Assembly (NCBI GenBank): GCA_049975245.1 | Contig: JBNGDB010000012.1 | Location: forward strand, 11,643-75,642 | Direction: 5' to 3' | DNA length: 64,000 bases | Source of the DNA: UBA117 sp049975245 | Lineage (GTDB): Archaea; Methanobacteriota; Methanobacteria; Methanobacteriales; Methanobacteriaceae | In this document: positions 53,624-63,765 of the stretch, piece by piece | Layout: each line of letters opens with the position of its first letter | Position numbering within the stretch: position 1 is the stretch's first letter | Notes under the pieces: generated by a model | The model's input: the letters and a program-made list of their open reading frames with translations, nothing else | The model's database searches: none | Told to the model about the DNA's origin: nothing | Program-made: the position numbers and the translations under genes

Positions 53624-53935
53624 TATAACTACACACCTAATACATATAATTTTATATTATTTATAGTTTCCTATTTATTATACTATTGCATAAATCTGAT
53701 TAATTTTTTTTCTAGAACTAACTTTATAGTTTAAGCTTAATTTTTATTTTAATCTTAAAATTAATTTTAGAATAATATATTACTAACTCTTTAATTACTC
53801 TATAAATTTTTTGGAAAAATTTTGATAGAAATTATTATTATAAATAAAAATAGATTAATGTTATTCATTAACATACAAGGTAAATATGAATTAGTTTAAT
53901 ATTTACATAGTAATTTAAGGTAAAAGGTGAAAAAT
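53624..53935. promoter_or_regulatory. Divergent promoter region between the R-M operon and drmA
   Basis: About 310 bp of AT-rich DNA between the regulator ATG and the drmA start. It holds both promoters; several TTATATTA and TTTATA runs could be TATA boxes but no single one stands out. An AAGGTG six bases before TTG (53936) is the drmA ribosome binding site. No gene seen. Confidence 0.5.
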
Positions 53936-56900
53936 TTGTCGTCAGCATCAGCTTATAATAAATTCACAGAACTAATGGTAAGAGATGTATTAGATAAGTT
54001 ACAAGGTAAGCACGCCAGCTTTGAACGAATAATAACTAGAGAAAAACCTTCAAGATCTATATTTGTTGGAAGTTTAGGCGATCTAGAGGAAGAAGAAATA
54101 ACAAATTATAATAAAATCAGACTAAAAAACAACAGCCTATCTGTTAAATTCTTATTAGAAGATTATAAAGAAAATATCACTGTTATTCCAACATTATCAG
54201 TATATTATAGAGTTTATCCTACCTATGAAGAGCAGTTAAACTTTGTTAATAATATGAAGTTTGAAAAGAAAGCTGATGTTCCGCTGGCAAAGATTTGGGT
54301 TAGGAAAATAATATCATTTGATCCTGCGGACTTTCATGAAAAAACTGAACATTATCTGAATTTTAGTGAAATTATCGGTTCAATAACAAATTCTAAAGAT
54401 TTTTATCATTCAGGTAATCTCATTCCTTACAAATCCCTAAAAAACGAGTCAGATTATAAAAATACACTAAAATCTCTTAAAAATAAACAAATGATTAAAT
54501 TAGATTGGAAGTGTAAAATTTACATGGATCTGGAACGATTTGAACAAAATAATAAAAATCTGAATTTAATAGAATTAAGCATGGTCAATGAAACTGTTCC
54601 AAATTTTAAATATGAAACATTTTTTTTCGACTGTAGCTTAGAGATTTTACTAAATAATAATATTATTGTTCCTTTTGAATATGATTATAAGTATGAGGAC
54701 ATCCCAAAGAGTTATTCAAGCTATTTAAGGTGCATTAACTGTCATGCAAATTTTAATTTTAACCAAAATAAAATTATGACGGAATCTTATGCCAGATTCA
54801 AACAGCCTAAAATTTCTCCTAAAACATCGGCCGGTGATTTAAGTTTAACTTTTAATAATTTATCTAAAGAAAAATGTTTAAACGATTTAAATAAACTTTA
54901 CAGTTTGATGGAAGAACATTACAGCAATTGTTCAAAGTCTGCAAATACCGACTTAGAATATTTTGATTCGTTAAAAAATTTTGAAAAAATGAAAAAAAGA
55001 TTTTTAGACGGTATTTCATTATTAAAAGATAATAAAAAGGCATTTAAAGCTTTTAAATTAACTAACGAAGCATTTTTTTACAATTCCAAATATTATAACT
55101 CATGGAGATTATTCCAAATAGTTTTTTTTGTTAGCATGGTCCCTGAAATAGTAAATAAAGTAAAAGGAAGAGATTACTGCGAATTACTTCATGTAATGAC
55201 GGGAGGGGGAAAATCTGAAGCATACTTCGCATTAGTAATATTTTCTGCCTTTTTTGACAGAATTTCAGGTAAAAAATTCGGTGTCACTGCTTTAACTAAG
55301 TTTCCACTTAGGATGTTATCAATTCAACAGCTTCAAAGAATTGCTAACTTATTCATATGGGCTGAAAAGTTAAGATCGGATGAAAAGTTGGGCGGCGAAC
55401 CTTTTTCGATAGCTTATTTTGTGGGTGAAAGTGATGATTTTCCGAGGTCTAACAGAAAGCTGATTGATGAAATTAATAGAAATAAAGACAAAGAATCAGA
55501 GCTTAAGGGTAGGATAATTGATAAATGTCCTTTATGTAAAGGTAAGGTTCTATTATCAGTTGAAGAATCTAAAAAAATAGTTTTACATAAATGCGACAAA
55601 TGCGGTAAGAGTTTTAGGCTATTAATATGTGATGATGAGATCTACAGAACTCTGCCTACATTTATTGTATGCACGGTAGATAAATTAGCAGGAGTAGCCC
55701 TCAATCGAAGATTTAAAAATTTATTCGGAGGAAAATTAGATAAATGTCCTAATGGGCACGGATTTATTCCAAGAAACGATCAATGCGATTTTAATGTTAA
55801 TCCTAAGGAAAAATGCGGTGAAAAAGGAAGTCCTTTAGAATTAGATTTTGATACAGGACCTTCATTAATAATACAAGACGAAATGCATTTAGTTAAAGAA
55901 GGATTTGGAACTATTGACTCGCATTTTGAATCTCTTTTTGAAGCAATGCACTATGAATTTTCTGGATTCAAATTCAAAAATATTGCAATGACTGCTACCG
56001 TTACCGGCGCTAGAAATCAGATAGAACATTTATATCAAAAGAGAACACGAATATTTCCTCCAAGATTAAAAGATGAAAATGGAAATGACTTTTTCTATGA
56101 ATACAGTGCAGATGATATTCAAAGACAGATTATAGGTTTAAAACCCAATTTTAGGGATATTAACACTTCTGTGTTATTTAACATACGCTATATTTCAGAA
56201 TTTATTAAAATGGTTGAACAAGATCTTCCCAAATTTGCCTCAAAGCATAATATTGAAGCAGAAAAATTATCGGCCGTAGTAAAAAATTATAAAAATATTT
56301 TAACTTATCACATTAAAAAATCGGACGTTCATTTAATTACTTCCTACATGGATGATTTTGTTAATTCTAAATCATCAGTATATCATGTGGATTCAATTAC
56401 CTTAACCGGCGACAATAATCTCGAATATATAAAGGATGTTATTAAAAAAGTAAACGTCTTCACCGACATGCATAATAAAAAGGAAAGATTACTTGCAGTA
56501 TCTGCAACTAGCATTGTTTCACACGGAGTAGATATTGATAAATGGAATTTGATGCTTTTTGAAGGAATGCCCAGAAGTGTATCGGAATATATTCAGTCTT
56601 TGAGTAGGGTGGGCCGTAAATTTCCAGGATTAGTATTTTTATGGTTTTTTCCCAACAGAACTAGGGATATGAGCTACTATCAAAATTTTAACGAGTTTCA
56701 CGATATTTTAGAACATAAGGTTGAACACGTACCGCTATCCCGCTGGGCAAAACTTGGATTTAAACAAACCTTTACTTCCATATTTAATGCAGCCATACTA
56801 AATTATTTGTCTAATGTTTTAGAAAGACCAGTTTACAGCTTAGCTCAAATAGTTGAAGTAATTTCGGAAAAAGAAAATTATGAACTACTAATTAATTTTT

Positions 56901-57157
56901 TGAACAAAGTTTATACATCAGATTTTGATTTAATTGAACATAATCATCTTATACCTGCAATAAAAGCAGAAACAGAAGCAAGAGTGAATTATTTAAAAGA
57001 ATACAACGGCAACGAAATTTACTTCTTCCCAAATGCTCTAAAGAACAGCGATAAAAAATATTATAAGACACAATACGGTATGCGGGGAATTCAAGATGAA
57101 ATCATTCTTTCTCCAGATTATAACGATTTAGGATTTATCTCCAGAAGGAGGAATTAA
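53936..57157 (+). CDS. drmA: DISARM helicase DrmA-like
   Basis: A 1073-residue SF2 helicase. The N-terminal 400 residues are a DISARM-type accessory domain; HVMTGGGKSEAYFALVIFS (Walker A near 425) and IIQDEMHLVKEGFGT (Walker B variant DEMH near 650) follow, with a zinc-binding insert (CPLCKGKVLLS, CDKCGKSF) between them. AMTATVTGARNQIEHLY, ATSIVSHGVDIDKWNLMLF and IQSLSRVGRKFPGL are motifs III, V and VI. The layout matches DrmA, whose helicase acts with DrmB to bind and block incoming phage DNA. The TTG at 53936 is used because AAGGTG stands six bases before it. The stop is directly followed by the drmB ATG. Confidence 0.88.
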   Translation: MSSASAYNKFTELMVRDVLDKLQGKHASFERIITREKPSRSIFVGSLGDLEEEEITNYNKIRLKNNSLSVKFLLEDYKENITVIPTLSVYYRVYPTYEEQLNFVNNMKFEKKADVPLAKIWVRKIISFDPADFHEKTEHYLNFSEIIGSITNSKDFYHSGNLIPYKSLKNESDYKNTLKSLKNKQMIKLDWKCKIYMDLERFEQNNKNLNLIELSMVNETVPNFKYETFFFDCSLEILLNNNIIVPFEYDYKYEDIPKSYSSYLRCINCHANFNFNQNKIMTESYARFKQPKISPKTSAGDLSLTFNNLSKEKCLNDLNKLYSLMEEHYSNCSKSANTDLEYFDSLKNFEKMKKRFLDGISLLKDNKKAFKAFKLTNEAFFYNSKYYNSWRLFQIVFFVSMVPEIVNKVKGRDYCELLHVMTGGGKSEAYFALVIFSAFFDRISGKKFGVTALTKFPLRMLSIQQLQRIANLFIWAEKLRSDEKLGGEPFSIAYFVGESDDFPRSNRKLIDEINRNKDKESELKGRIIDKCPLCKGKVLLSVEESKKIVLHKCDKCGKSFRLLICDDEIYRTLPTFIVCTVDKLAGVALNRRFKNLFGGKLDKCPNGHGFIPRNDQCDFNVNPKEKCGEKGSPLELDFDTGPSLIIQDEMHLVKEGFGTIDSHFESLFEAMHYEFSGFKFKNIAMTATVTGARNQIEHLYQKRTRIFPPRLKDENGNDFFYEYSADDIQRQIIGLKPNFRDINTSVLFNIRYISEFIKMVEQDLPKFASKHNIEAEKLSAVVKNYKNILTYHIKKSDVHLITSYMDDFVNSKSSVYHVDSITLTGDNNLEYIKDVIKKVNVFTDMHNKKERLLAVSATSIVSHGVDIDKWNLMLFEGMPRSVSEYIQSLSRVGRKFPGLVFLWFFPNRTRDMSYYQNFNEFHDILEHKVEHVPLSRWAKLGFKQTFTSIFNAAILNYLSNVLERPVYSLAQIVEVISEKENYELLINFLNKVYTSDFDLIEHNHLIPAIKAETEARVNYLKEYNGNEIYFFPNALKNSDKKYYKTQYGMRGIQDEIILSPDYNDLGFISRRRN

Positions 57158-59011
57158 ATGAACCAACAAAAATATAAATTTCCCGCCTACAGCTCTTTAT
57201 TTCATGTAGTCGACGGCTTAATAATCATGAGAAAAAATTTATCTTACAAAATTGCGAGAATTTTTCCAGATACTAATGATGAAAATTTAAAAATACTTAA
57301 TGAACCTCGATTGAAAAAAAAAATATTTAAAGAAATCTTAAAAAGATATAATACACGAATAGAAAATTACAAACTGCTTTTAAATAAAATCAAAAATTCT
57401 GATATAGAAAATATCGAAATAGTTAGATATAAATTGGTTTCTAACACGTCATTTGATAATTCTGGACATTATTCTGTTTACCCTAGAACTTTCATATGCC
57501 GAAGTTGCGGTCACTTAAAAAACTTTAAAAATAATCAAGAATGGGATCAATTTGATCCAAAAAAATGCGACTATCCAGATTGTGACGGCATTTATGAACA
57601 GATGTCCCTGTTGAGATTTTGTGAACAGTGCGGAAAACTTGAACCGCTAAATTATTATTGCAAAGAACACGGCACAAAATACTGGCGATTAATTAGGCCT
57701 GATCGGGATTCATTGATAGATTGGAAAGTTATATGTACTGAATGTCAAAAATCTGGAAAAAAACCGAACGACATGCTTTATTACAAATGCAATCATTCGA
57801 TTTATGGAGAAAATATATGCAGCGAACCTTTAAAAAAATTCAGGCCGTTAAGGACAATGGAAGGTTCAGTTTTGAATTCTGTAGTCATAACTATGGTTGA
57901 TTTACCTCCAGCAAATTATGAAGATATTTTAACAGATTTAGAGTATATTTTGCTGGGTTTGTACCTGCATAAATTTGATAGTATTTTCAAAAAAATGGAA
58001 CCTGAAAAAGAAGTTAATCTTGAAAAAATAAACTCACTTTTTTCAATGAAGAACAATCCTGACTTACAGAGTTATATAGATAACGGAATGATTAGTTCAA
58101 GTTTTATTCGTCATATTGAAGAATTTGAGTATGCTGTTGAAGCATTAAAAGCAGAATTCAGCGATTTTTCTTTAGAAAACATTAATGATTATCTGATACT
58201 AAAAGGTGTTTTTTCAAAAGATAAGTCCAACATATTCTCTTTTGATCAATATTTAGAATCTAAAGAAGATCAAAATCATAGAAATACATTGAGAGATGAA
58301 TATGTCAATTTGAAAAATGAATTTAATATTGAAAGCATTACTTACATTTCGGATATTCATCTAATTTCTTCTGCAGTTGGATTAATAAAGGGTATTAATC
58401 AATTTTACAAAAATGATTATGTTCCGCATTTTGAACCTATTTGGGGCGATAAAGAAAAAAAATCAATTAAAGCATATTCTTATCCTTTTGAAACAGAGGG
58501 AATACTCTTCGATTTGGATAAAATTCAGTTAGTTAATTGGTTGATTGAAAATAAAATTTTAAATGAGGATCTAGTAAGTAATGAAGAAGAAGCCTCTAAT
58601 ATATTATTCAATATTAATGAAGAAACAGAAGAATACAACGAATTAAAAACTTTGCTCCATACTATATCTCATGTACTAATCGGTAGATCTCCCATTTATA
58701 CAGGTTTAGACAGCGGTTCGTGCAGTGAATTAATTTTTGTTAATTCCGGATCTTTTTTAATCTATTCAACCTCAAACATTAATATCGGAGGTTTTTCATA
58801 TGTTTTTGAAAATTCAATTTTTGACTGGTTCAGAGATGTTAAATTAGATGTAAAAGATTGTATTTTTGATCCAACGTGCATCCATGAAACAGGGTCTTGC
58901 TTTTCATGTTTATTTTTACCAGAATACGTATGTTCAGAATTCAACCAATTTTTAGATCGTGATGTTTTAATAGGTAAAATCAGATATTATAAGGGATTTT
59001 GGAATTATTAG
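57158..59011 (+). CDS. drmB: DISARM protein DrmB-like (DUF1998)
   Basis: A 617-residue protein with cysteine sets near residue 110 (FICRSCGHLKNF, CDYPDCDG, FCEQCGKLEPL) and the C-terminal DUF1998 region: LKTLLHTISHVLIGRSPIYT, SCSELIFVNSGSFLIYSTS, IGGFSYVFE, and the closing cysteines DPTCIHETGSCFSCLFLPE. This is the DrmB pattern; DrmA and DrmB form a complex that interacts with DNA ends. AAGGAGGAATTAA precedes the ATG, which follows the drmA stop without a gap. Confidence 0.87.
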   Translation: MNQQKYKFPAYSSLFHVVDGLIIMRKNLSYKIARIFPDTNDENLKILNEPRLKKKIFKEILKRYNTRIENYKLLLNKIKNSDIENIEIVRYKLVSNTSFDNSGHYSVYPRTFICRSCGHLKNFKNNQEWDQFDPKKCDYPDCDGIYEQMSLLRFCEQCGKLEPLNYYCKEHGTKYWRLIRPDRDSLIDWKVICTECQKSGKKPNDMLYYKCNHSIYGENICSEPLKKFRPLRTMEGSVLNSVVITMVDLPPANYEDILTDLEYILLGLYLHKFDSIFKKMEPEKEVNLEKINSLFSMKNNPDLQSYIDNGMISSSFIRHIEEFEYAVEALKAEFSDFSLENINDYLILKGVFSKDKSNIFSFDQYLESKEDQNHRNTLRDEYVNLKNEFNIESITYISDIHLISSAVGLIKGINQFYKNDYVPHFEPIWGDKEKKSIKAYSYPFETEGILFDLDKIQLVNWLIENKILNEDLVSNEEEASNILFNINEETEEYNELKTLLHTISHVLIGRSPIYTGLDSGSCSELIFVNSGSFLIYSTSNINIGGFSYVFENSIFDWFRDVKLDVKDCIFDPTCIHETGSCFSCLFLPEYVCSEFNQFLDRDVLIGKIRYYKGFWNY

Positions 59012-59021
59012 GGGTAATATC

Positions 59022-61559
59022 ATGGAAAAATGGACTGAAAAAACACACCAGATTAACACATACAATCCTGAATGTAAAGATCCAATGGATTACTATTATA
59101 ATGTTGATCTTTCTGAAAATATGAGCATTCTGACCAACTTTTTTTTAAATACGGCCGTAAACGTTATGGATAAAAAAAATTTAATTGTTACATTTCCTGA
59201 TAATATTTTACGACCCCTGCCTTTACTAGCATATATTTATTCTTTTTTAGAAAATAAGAGCAGTTTAGTATTTACTTCTAATACAAAAGGTTTAGAAAAA
59301 AAAACACCGCGAGAAATTCATAACCTAAACTATTACATGCTTAATTGGGATGGAGAATATTTATTTTATGATATACCTATTGGATACCTTTTCAGAGATA
59401 AGGTAGAAGCTAAGATTCAAATGCCTTTTGCAAATCGCAGTTTTCGAAAAAAATATGTTGAACGTTTAAAACAGCGCTTCACCTCTTCTACCGGCCCTAA
59501 AATTTTTTTATACGGAGATAATAATATTAAAATTATTGAATCTGTCAGCAATATTTTTTTGGATAATAAAACAAAATTCAAACAAAAATTAGAAATGGAC
59601 TTGGGATGCATTATTTTTGAAAATGTCGACCGCTATGTAAATTCTAAGTATACGAGTGAAAAATTTATTCATTGGATCAATGAATATTTAAATGATGATA
59701 TCCATTTTATTTTTCACTTTGCAAATACTAATTCGCCTTTCATTGATCATATAAAAGAAAAAACTAATTCTTTTGTTATTCCATTTAACAAAGGTATTTT
59801 GAGGAATAGAGGATTGTTATCACCTTCTTTACTCTACTTTAAAAATTTGGAACAAGATAAATCCAAAATTATTGAGAAATACAATTTAGATAAACAGTAT
59901 TTTTACGACAATAGTAGCGATATAAGTATAATTGACCCACTAATTGAAGCGGGGAATATAGATAAATATTTTTTATCAGCTAAAAATTTACATAAAAAGG
60001 TGGAAAAGGATAAAATTTACAATAAAAAATTATACTATCGCTCTATTGGTTTATTATATACTTTGCAGGATTTAATAATAAATCCGTCTAAATACAAATT
60101 TAGATACGGTGACGAAGAAACTAGCTGGAGATTTTATACTGTCCCCGAATTTTTAGAGATGTTTTATATTAAAATTTCTAAAGAAAACCCTTTGAATCAA
60201 TTAATATTAGGTGAATATATAACTCAAATTGATAATATCTACTCTGAATTGAGTAAATGTAAACGTTTTGGTGAAAAAAGTTCTTTTAACCGTATAGGGA
60301 AAGATTACAGAATATTCGAAATAGCAAGCAATAAATATGAATATGCTGCTAAAGAAAGCTCTTTAATTATAGGATCTTATTCTAATTCTGAAGCTTCTGT
60401 ACTTAAAAAGGATTTAGAAAGATTTAATATAGAAAATACTGAAGTCAGACATTTAGGATGGTTAAACAAATCTAATTTTGACAGGTCTAAATATACTCTA
60501 ATTTTACCAGGCCCTCTTCCTATAAAATATTTCTCTGAACTTTTAAGGCCCTACAAAAAGATTTTAGTACTATCATATGAAGGGTACAACTGCAGCAGAA
60601 TAAAAGAACAAATTAAATTAGTATCTGATTTTTCTATCAAAGAAGAAATGCACTGCATGAACTATTTTAAAGAAATATACGAATTTGTAGGAATACCACG
60701 GAACGACAGTCTATTTCAGGATTTTCATGAAAGAATAAAAAATGTAAAAATAGAAAAATCTTCTGTTAAAGCGGATGCGCATTTAAACTCATTTGAAAAT
60801 ATAAAAAAATTAATAACTAAAGACTCTTTAGAATATAAGGAAGATTTGGATAACTTAGGACAAATGATAAAAAACATTAAAAAAGCTGACAATGAATCAG
60901 CATTGCAAACATCTCCAGATGAAACTGCTGAATTTTATTTAAAAAATTTACAAAATGGAAATAACTACCGAAAATCCCTGCCATTGATGAAAACTTATTT
61001 TTTCCTAAAAAGTTTAGGAGCCAAAGTTGAAGAGGGCAGTACAAAAGATCTAAAGCCGGGAAATTTTGTAGTGGTAATTGACAACGACGAGAAAAAAACA
61101 TTATTAGAGCTTATTATAGAAATGTATGATTTAGAATCCAGCGTAGATAAAGATGTAATCGAATTCTGGAAAGAAAGGTTGATGCTTTTCATTAAAAATA
61201 CAGGCATAAAATATAAACAGCTTTATAATATATATAAAGAATTAGGAGGCGATAAAGGTTATCAAACTATTTTAAACTGGGGTAAAGGTAACGTTATAGG
61301 TCCCGAAGATACTGCAGATCTACAGTTAATAGGCAAAATATTAGATGAAGAAATTATTATTGATAACCACCAATTAATATCTGATGAGATTGAGAAAGTT
61401 CGAAATATACATAGAACAACCGGTAGAAAACTTAAAAACGTTATAAAAACAATCATTGTAGAAAAAGATAATTTAGATGTCCAAAATCTCAATTATGAAG
61501 AATATATTATCTACGAAAAAGTCAGAAACGGTATATATGAAATTTTAGAAATTAGTTGA
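59022..61559 (+). CDS. drmE: DISARM protein DrmE-like
   Basis: An 845-residue protein following drmB by 10 bp with AGGGGTAATATC before its ATG. It has no Walker A. The N-terminal half (VTFPDNILRPLPLLAYIYSF, ENKSSLVFTSNTKG) and the C-terminal region (YQTILNWGKGNVIGPEDTAD, LQLIGKILDEEIIIDNHQLI) look like the two DrmE regions of class 2 DISARM as I remember them. The middle third resembles an inactive helicase fold (TLILPGPLPIKYFSELLRPY). The identification rests mainly on gene order and size, so it is less certain than drmA and drmB. Confidence 0.72.
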   Translation: MEKWTEKTHQINTYNPECKDPMDYYYNVDLSENMSILTNFFLNTAVNVMDKKNLIVTFPDNILRPLPLLAYIYSFLENKSSLVFTSNTKGLEKKTPREIHNLNYYMLNWDGEYLFYDIPIGYLFRDKVEAKIQMPFANRSFRKKYVERLKQRFTSSTGPKIFLYGDNNIKIIESVSNIFLDNKTKFKQKLEMDLGCIIFENVDRYVNSKYTSEKFIHWINEYLNDDIHFIFHFANTNSPFIDHIKEKTNSFVIPFNKGILRNRGLLSPSLLYFKNLEQDKSKIIEKYNLDKQYFYDNSSDISIIDPLIEAGNIDKYFLSAKNLHKKVEKDKIYNKKLYYRSIGLLYTLQDLIINPSKYKFRYGDEETSWRFYTVPEFLEMFYIKISKENPLNQLILGEYITQIDNIYSELSKCKRFGEKSSFNRIGKDYRIFEIASNKYEYAAKESSLIIGSYSNSEASVLKKDLERFNIENTEVRHLGWLNKSNFDRSKYTLILPGPLPIKYFSELLRPYKKILVLSYEGYNCSRIKEQIKLVSDFSIKEEMHCMNYFKEIYEFVGIPRNDSLFQDFHERIKNVKIEKSSVKADAHLNSFENIKKLITKDSLEYKEDLDNLGQMIKNIKKADNESALQTSPDETAEFYLKNLQNGNNYRKSLPLMKTYFFLKSLGAKVEEGSTKDLKPGNFVVVIDNDEKKTLLELIIEMYDLESSVDKDVIEFWKERLMLFIKNTGIKYKQLYNIYKELGGDKGYQTILNWGKGNVIGPEDTADLQLIGKILDEEIIIDNHQLISDEIEKVRNIHRTTGRKLKNVIKTIIVEKDNLDVQNLNYEEYIIYEKVRNGIYEILEIS

Positions 61560-61988
61560 TTACTCTATTAAACCGACATATTTAAGTATGTAATCTATTT
61601 TATCTTCAACTACATTCTTACACTTTTCATAGCACACATCAACAACTTCCTTTAGATCTGATTCACATTCCCATAGATCTTCTAAAAATTGATAGCCCAT
61701 TACTTCTTCAATCTCTTTTAAAACATAAATACAAACGTAAATATCATCAATATAACCATTCGGTCCGTAAATTGTTTCAGGGATTATATCAAATGGTGCA
61801 ACATAGTAAGCTATAGCTGCACTAATTTTTAACCTAATATCTGCGCTTACTTCTTTTTCGTTCAGAACATCGGTTAAAAGCTTAAATAAATCTGGTCCGT
61901 AATCAATAAAATCTTCATAACAGCCTTCGTAATCCTCAAGATTTTCTCTTAGAACATCGTAGAAATCTTTAAATTCAACCTCTTCCAT
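61560..61988 (-). CDS. DUF1232/YkvA-like protein
   Basis: A 142-residue acidic protein. The core ISAAIAYYVAPFDIIPETIY, then GPNGYIDDIYVCIYVLKEI, is the DUF1232 (YkvA) signature (YxxxPxDxIPxxxxGxGYxDD). The family is small and of unknown function. It is convergent with drmE, with no bases between the two stops. AAGGTGTTGAT precedes the ATG. DUF1232 proteins appear near defence genes, but no direct role is shown. Confidence 0.8.
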   Translation of the reverse strand: MEEVEFKDFYDVLRENLEDYEGCYEDFIDYGPDLFKLLTDVLNEKEVSADIRLKISAAIAYYVAPFDIIPETIYGPNGYIDDIYVCIYVLKEIEEVMGYQFLEDLWECESDLKEVVDVCYEKCKNVVEDKIDYILKYVGLIE

Positions 61989-62115
61989 ATCAACACCTTA
62001 TGTAATTAATAATGTAAAATGATAAAAATAATCATTTCTATTAGTTAATATACTTATTAAAAAGATAATTTATATAAGTATTGAAATTATAATAAATATT
62101 AATTAAGGTGAAATT

Positions 62116-63066
62116 ATGGGCGACGGCATACAATATGAAGACTTAATCAGGTTTGTTATAAAAGTTGCCCGGGATAAAATTCCTAAAGAGGAACAGAAAT
62201 ATATTAATTCTACCAGACTTAATAAGATGGTTATTTTAGTTTTTAATGAACTATGTAAAAATAATATAAAAACAGAGAGATTTATTTGGGGTTATTACCG
62301 TCATGGATTTTATTCAAGAAGCGTTAGTAATTTTTTAAAGTACAATTACAAAGACGGATTCAATTTAGAAGCTGCACATGTAAACGAAGTAAATTTATCA
62401 GCGAACGTTAAAAAAATAGTCAGTTCTGCTGTTTCAAATTTAAAAGATAATTTTATTAAAGATCGTGAAAGTTTTACAAAATGGGTTTACGGAGATATAG
62501 CTCCTAAAGAGTACCGTGATTTTTATTTCAGTCATAAAAAATTGGAAAAATGGTTTGAAACAATGAATACGGAATTAAACAACGACATTATGCACATTGA
62601 TATTAATGATGGGAAAAATATTTTATCTGATATAATTTCTGATTATTATTTTTCATTAGGCCACATAAATGATTTAGAGATAATATCTATTTTTCGAAGA
62701 TTTACTGATATACTGGAGCTTTTAAATCTAAAGTTAAAAGGCGGATCTAACCCATCACAGATTAAAGTTCTGCTTGATCGTTTGAACAGCTTATATTTAA
62801 ATAGGATCTATTCATTACTGCCTCCTTATATTGAAACTATAGACGGAGATCCTAATTTTGTAAAAAAGGAAAAAGAAGCACATTTACTTAGAATTAAATC
62901 TTATAAAAATTCTATCAACAAAGAACTAGACAAAATACATTCAATAATACTCCAATACAATTTAATGCCTTCTTTTGAGGAAATTAACGATGAATTATCA
63001 CAGATGCAGATTAAACTTCCGGATTCCAACAAATCTCTTAGAGAATTATACCAAGATATAGAATAA
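62116..63066 (+). CDS. Unknown protein, possible antitoxin of a PIN pair
   Basis: A 316-residue helical protein. RLNKMVILVFNELCKNNIKT followed by RFIWGYYRHGFYSRSVSNFL faintly recalls Panacea (DUF4065) domains, which neutralise many toxins, but the match is weak and the protein is longer than usual. AAGGTGAAATT precedes the ATG. The PIN-like gene follows after 14 bp in the same direction, so the two probably form one transcript. A toxin-antitoxin pair is inferred from that order. Confidence 0.5.
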   Translation: MGDGIQYEDLIRFVIKVARDKIPKEEQKYINSTRLNKMVILVFNELCKNNIKTERFIWGYYRHGFYSRSVSNFLKYNYKDGFNLEAAHVNEVNLSANVKKIVSSAVSNLKDNFIKDRESFTKWVYGDIAPKEYRDFYFSHKKLEKWFETMNTELNNDIMHIDINDGKNILSDIISDYYFSLGHINDLEIISIFRRFTDILELLNLKLKGGSNPSQIKVLLDRLNSLYLNRIYSLLPPYIETIDGDPNFVKKEKEAHLLRIKSYKNSINKELDKIHSIILQYNLMPSFEEINDELSQMQIKLPDSNKSLRELYQDIE

Positions 63067-63080
63067 AACCCAGTGATTCA

Positions 63081-63629
63081 ATGAATTGCGGTTTCTTTTG
63101 CGATACAGGAGTAATAATAGGGCTTTCAGACAAATTAGATTTTCACCACAAATCATGCCAATTCTTTTTTTCGAAATATCCTTTAGAATCTTTTGAATAC
63201 TTTGTTTCTAAAACTGCAGTGGATGAATTGAATAATTTTAAATATAAACTTACCAAAATGGCATCTGAAAGACCTATGGAAAAATTATATTTTAATTACA
63301 TCAGATTAGTTCAACAAGCCATTGATTTATATTTAAATCAAATGAACCATTATGAATGTTCTTACGGCTTAAAAAATGATCTAAACAATATAATTATTTG
63401 TATCCAACCTATAATTGGATTTGAAACAATTAACCAACAGAATGATATTAAAATAACTGCAAATGCTATAATTTGGGCCTTTAACTCAAATTATGCCAAC
63501 AATTATTTATTAACAGTTGATAATAAAGATATTTACAGGAATAAGGAAAAAATTGTTAATGAAAGTGAAAAAAAATTGGGTGTTGACCTGAATATTAACT
63601 TTTTGTACTTGCCATATTTTAAAAAATAA
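63081..63629 (+). CDS. PIN-like domain protein, probable ribonuclease
   Basis: A 182-residue protein. CGFFCDTGVIIGLSDKLDFH begins like a PIN domain, with the first catalytic Asp before a TGVIIGL strand-turn; SKTAVDELNNFKYK supplies a conserved Glu; DIKITANAIIWAF and LLTVDNKDIYRNKE give the later acidic residues. PIN proteins cut RNA and are common toxins in archaea. It is 14 bp after the putative antitoxin gene, though partner order and length are not those of classic VapBC. Confidence 0.68.
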   Translation: MNCGFFCDTGVIIGLSDKLDFHHKSCQFFFSKYPLESFEYFVSKTAVDELNNFKYKLTKMASERPMEKLYFNYIRLVQQAIDLYLNQMNHYECSYGLKNDLNNIIICIQPIIGFETINQQNDIKITANAIIWAFNSNYANNYLLTVDNKDIYRNKEKIVNESEKKLGVDLNINFLYLPYFKK

Positions 63630-63765
63630 TATCATAATTTTACAAGATATTAAATGATTATTTAATAAATTGATAATTACTTTGAAGCGGTTTTAAAAAC
63701 CATTTTATTGTTACTTTTAGGTTAATAATACATCTTCCTACTGTATTGAATTTATCTATTAAAAA

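Noticed and set aside
59022..61559. A drmC (phospholipase-D-like) function for the third DISARM-like gene
   Set aside because: No HxK(x)4D motif is present; length and context fit DrmE better.
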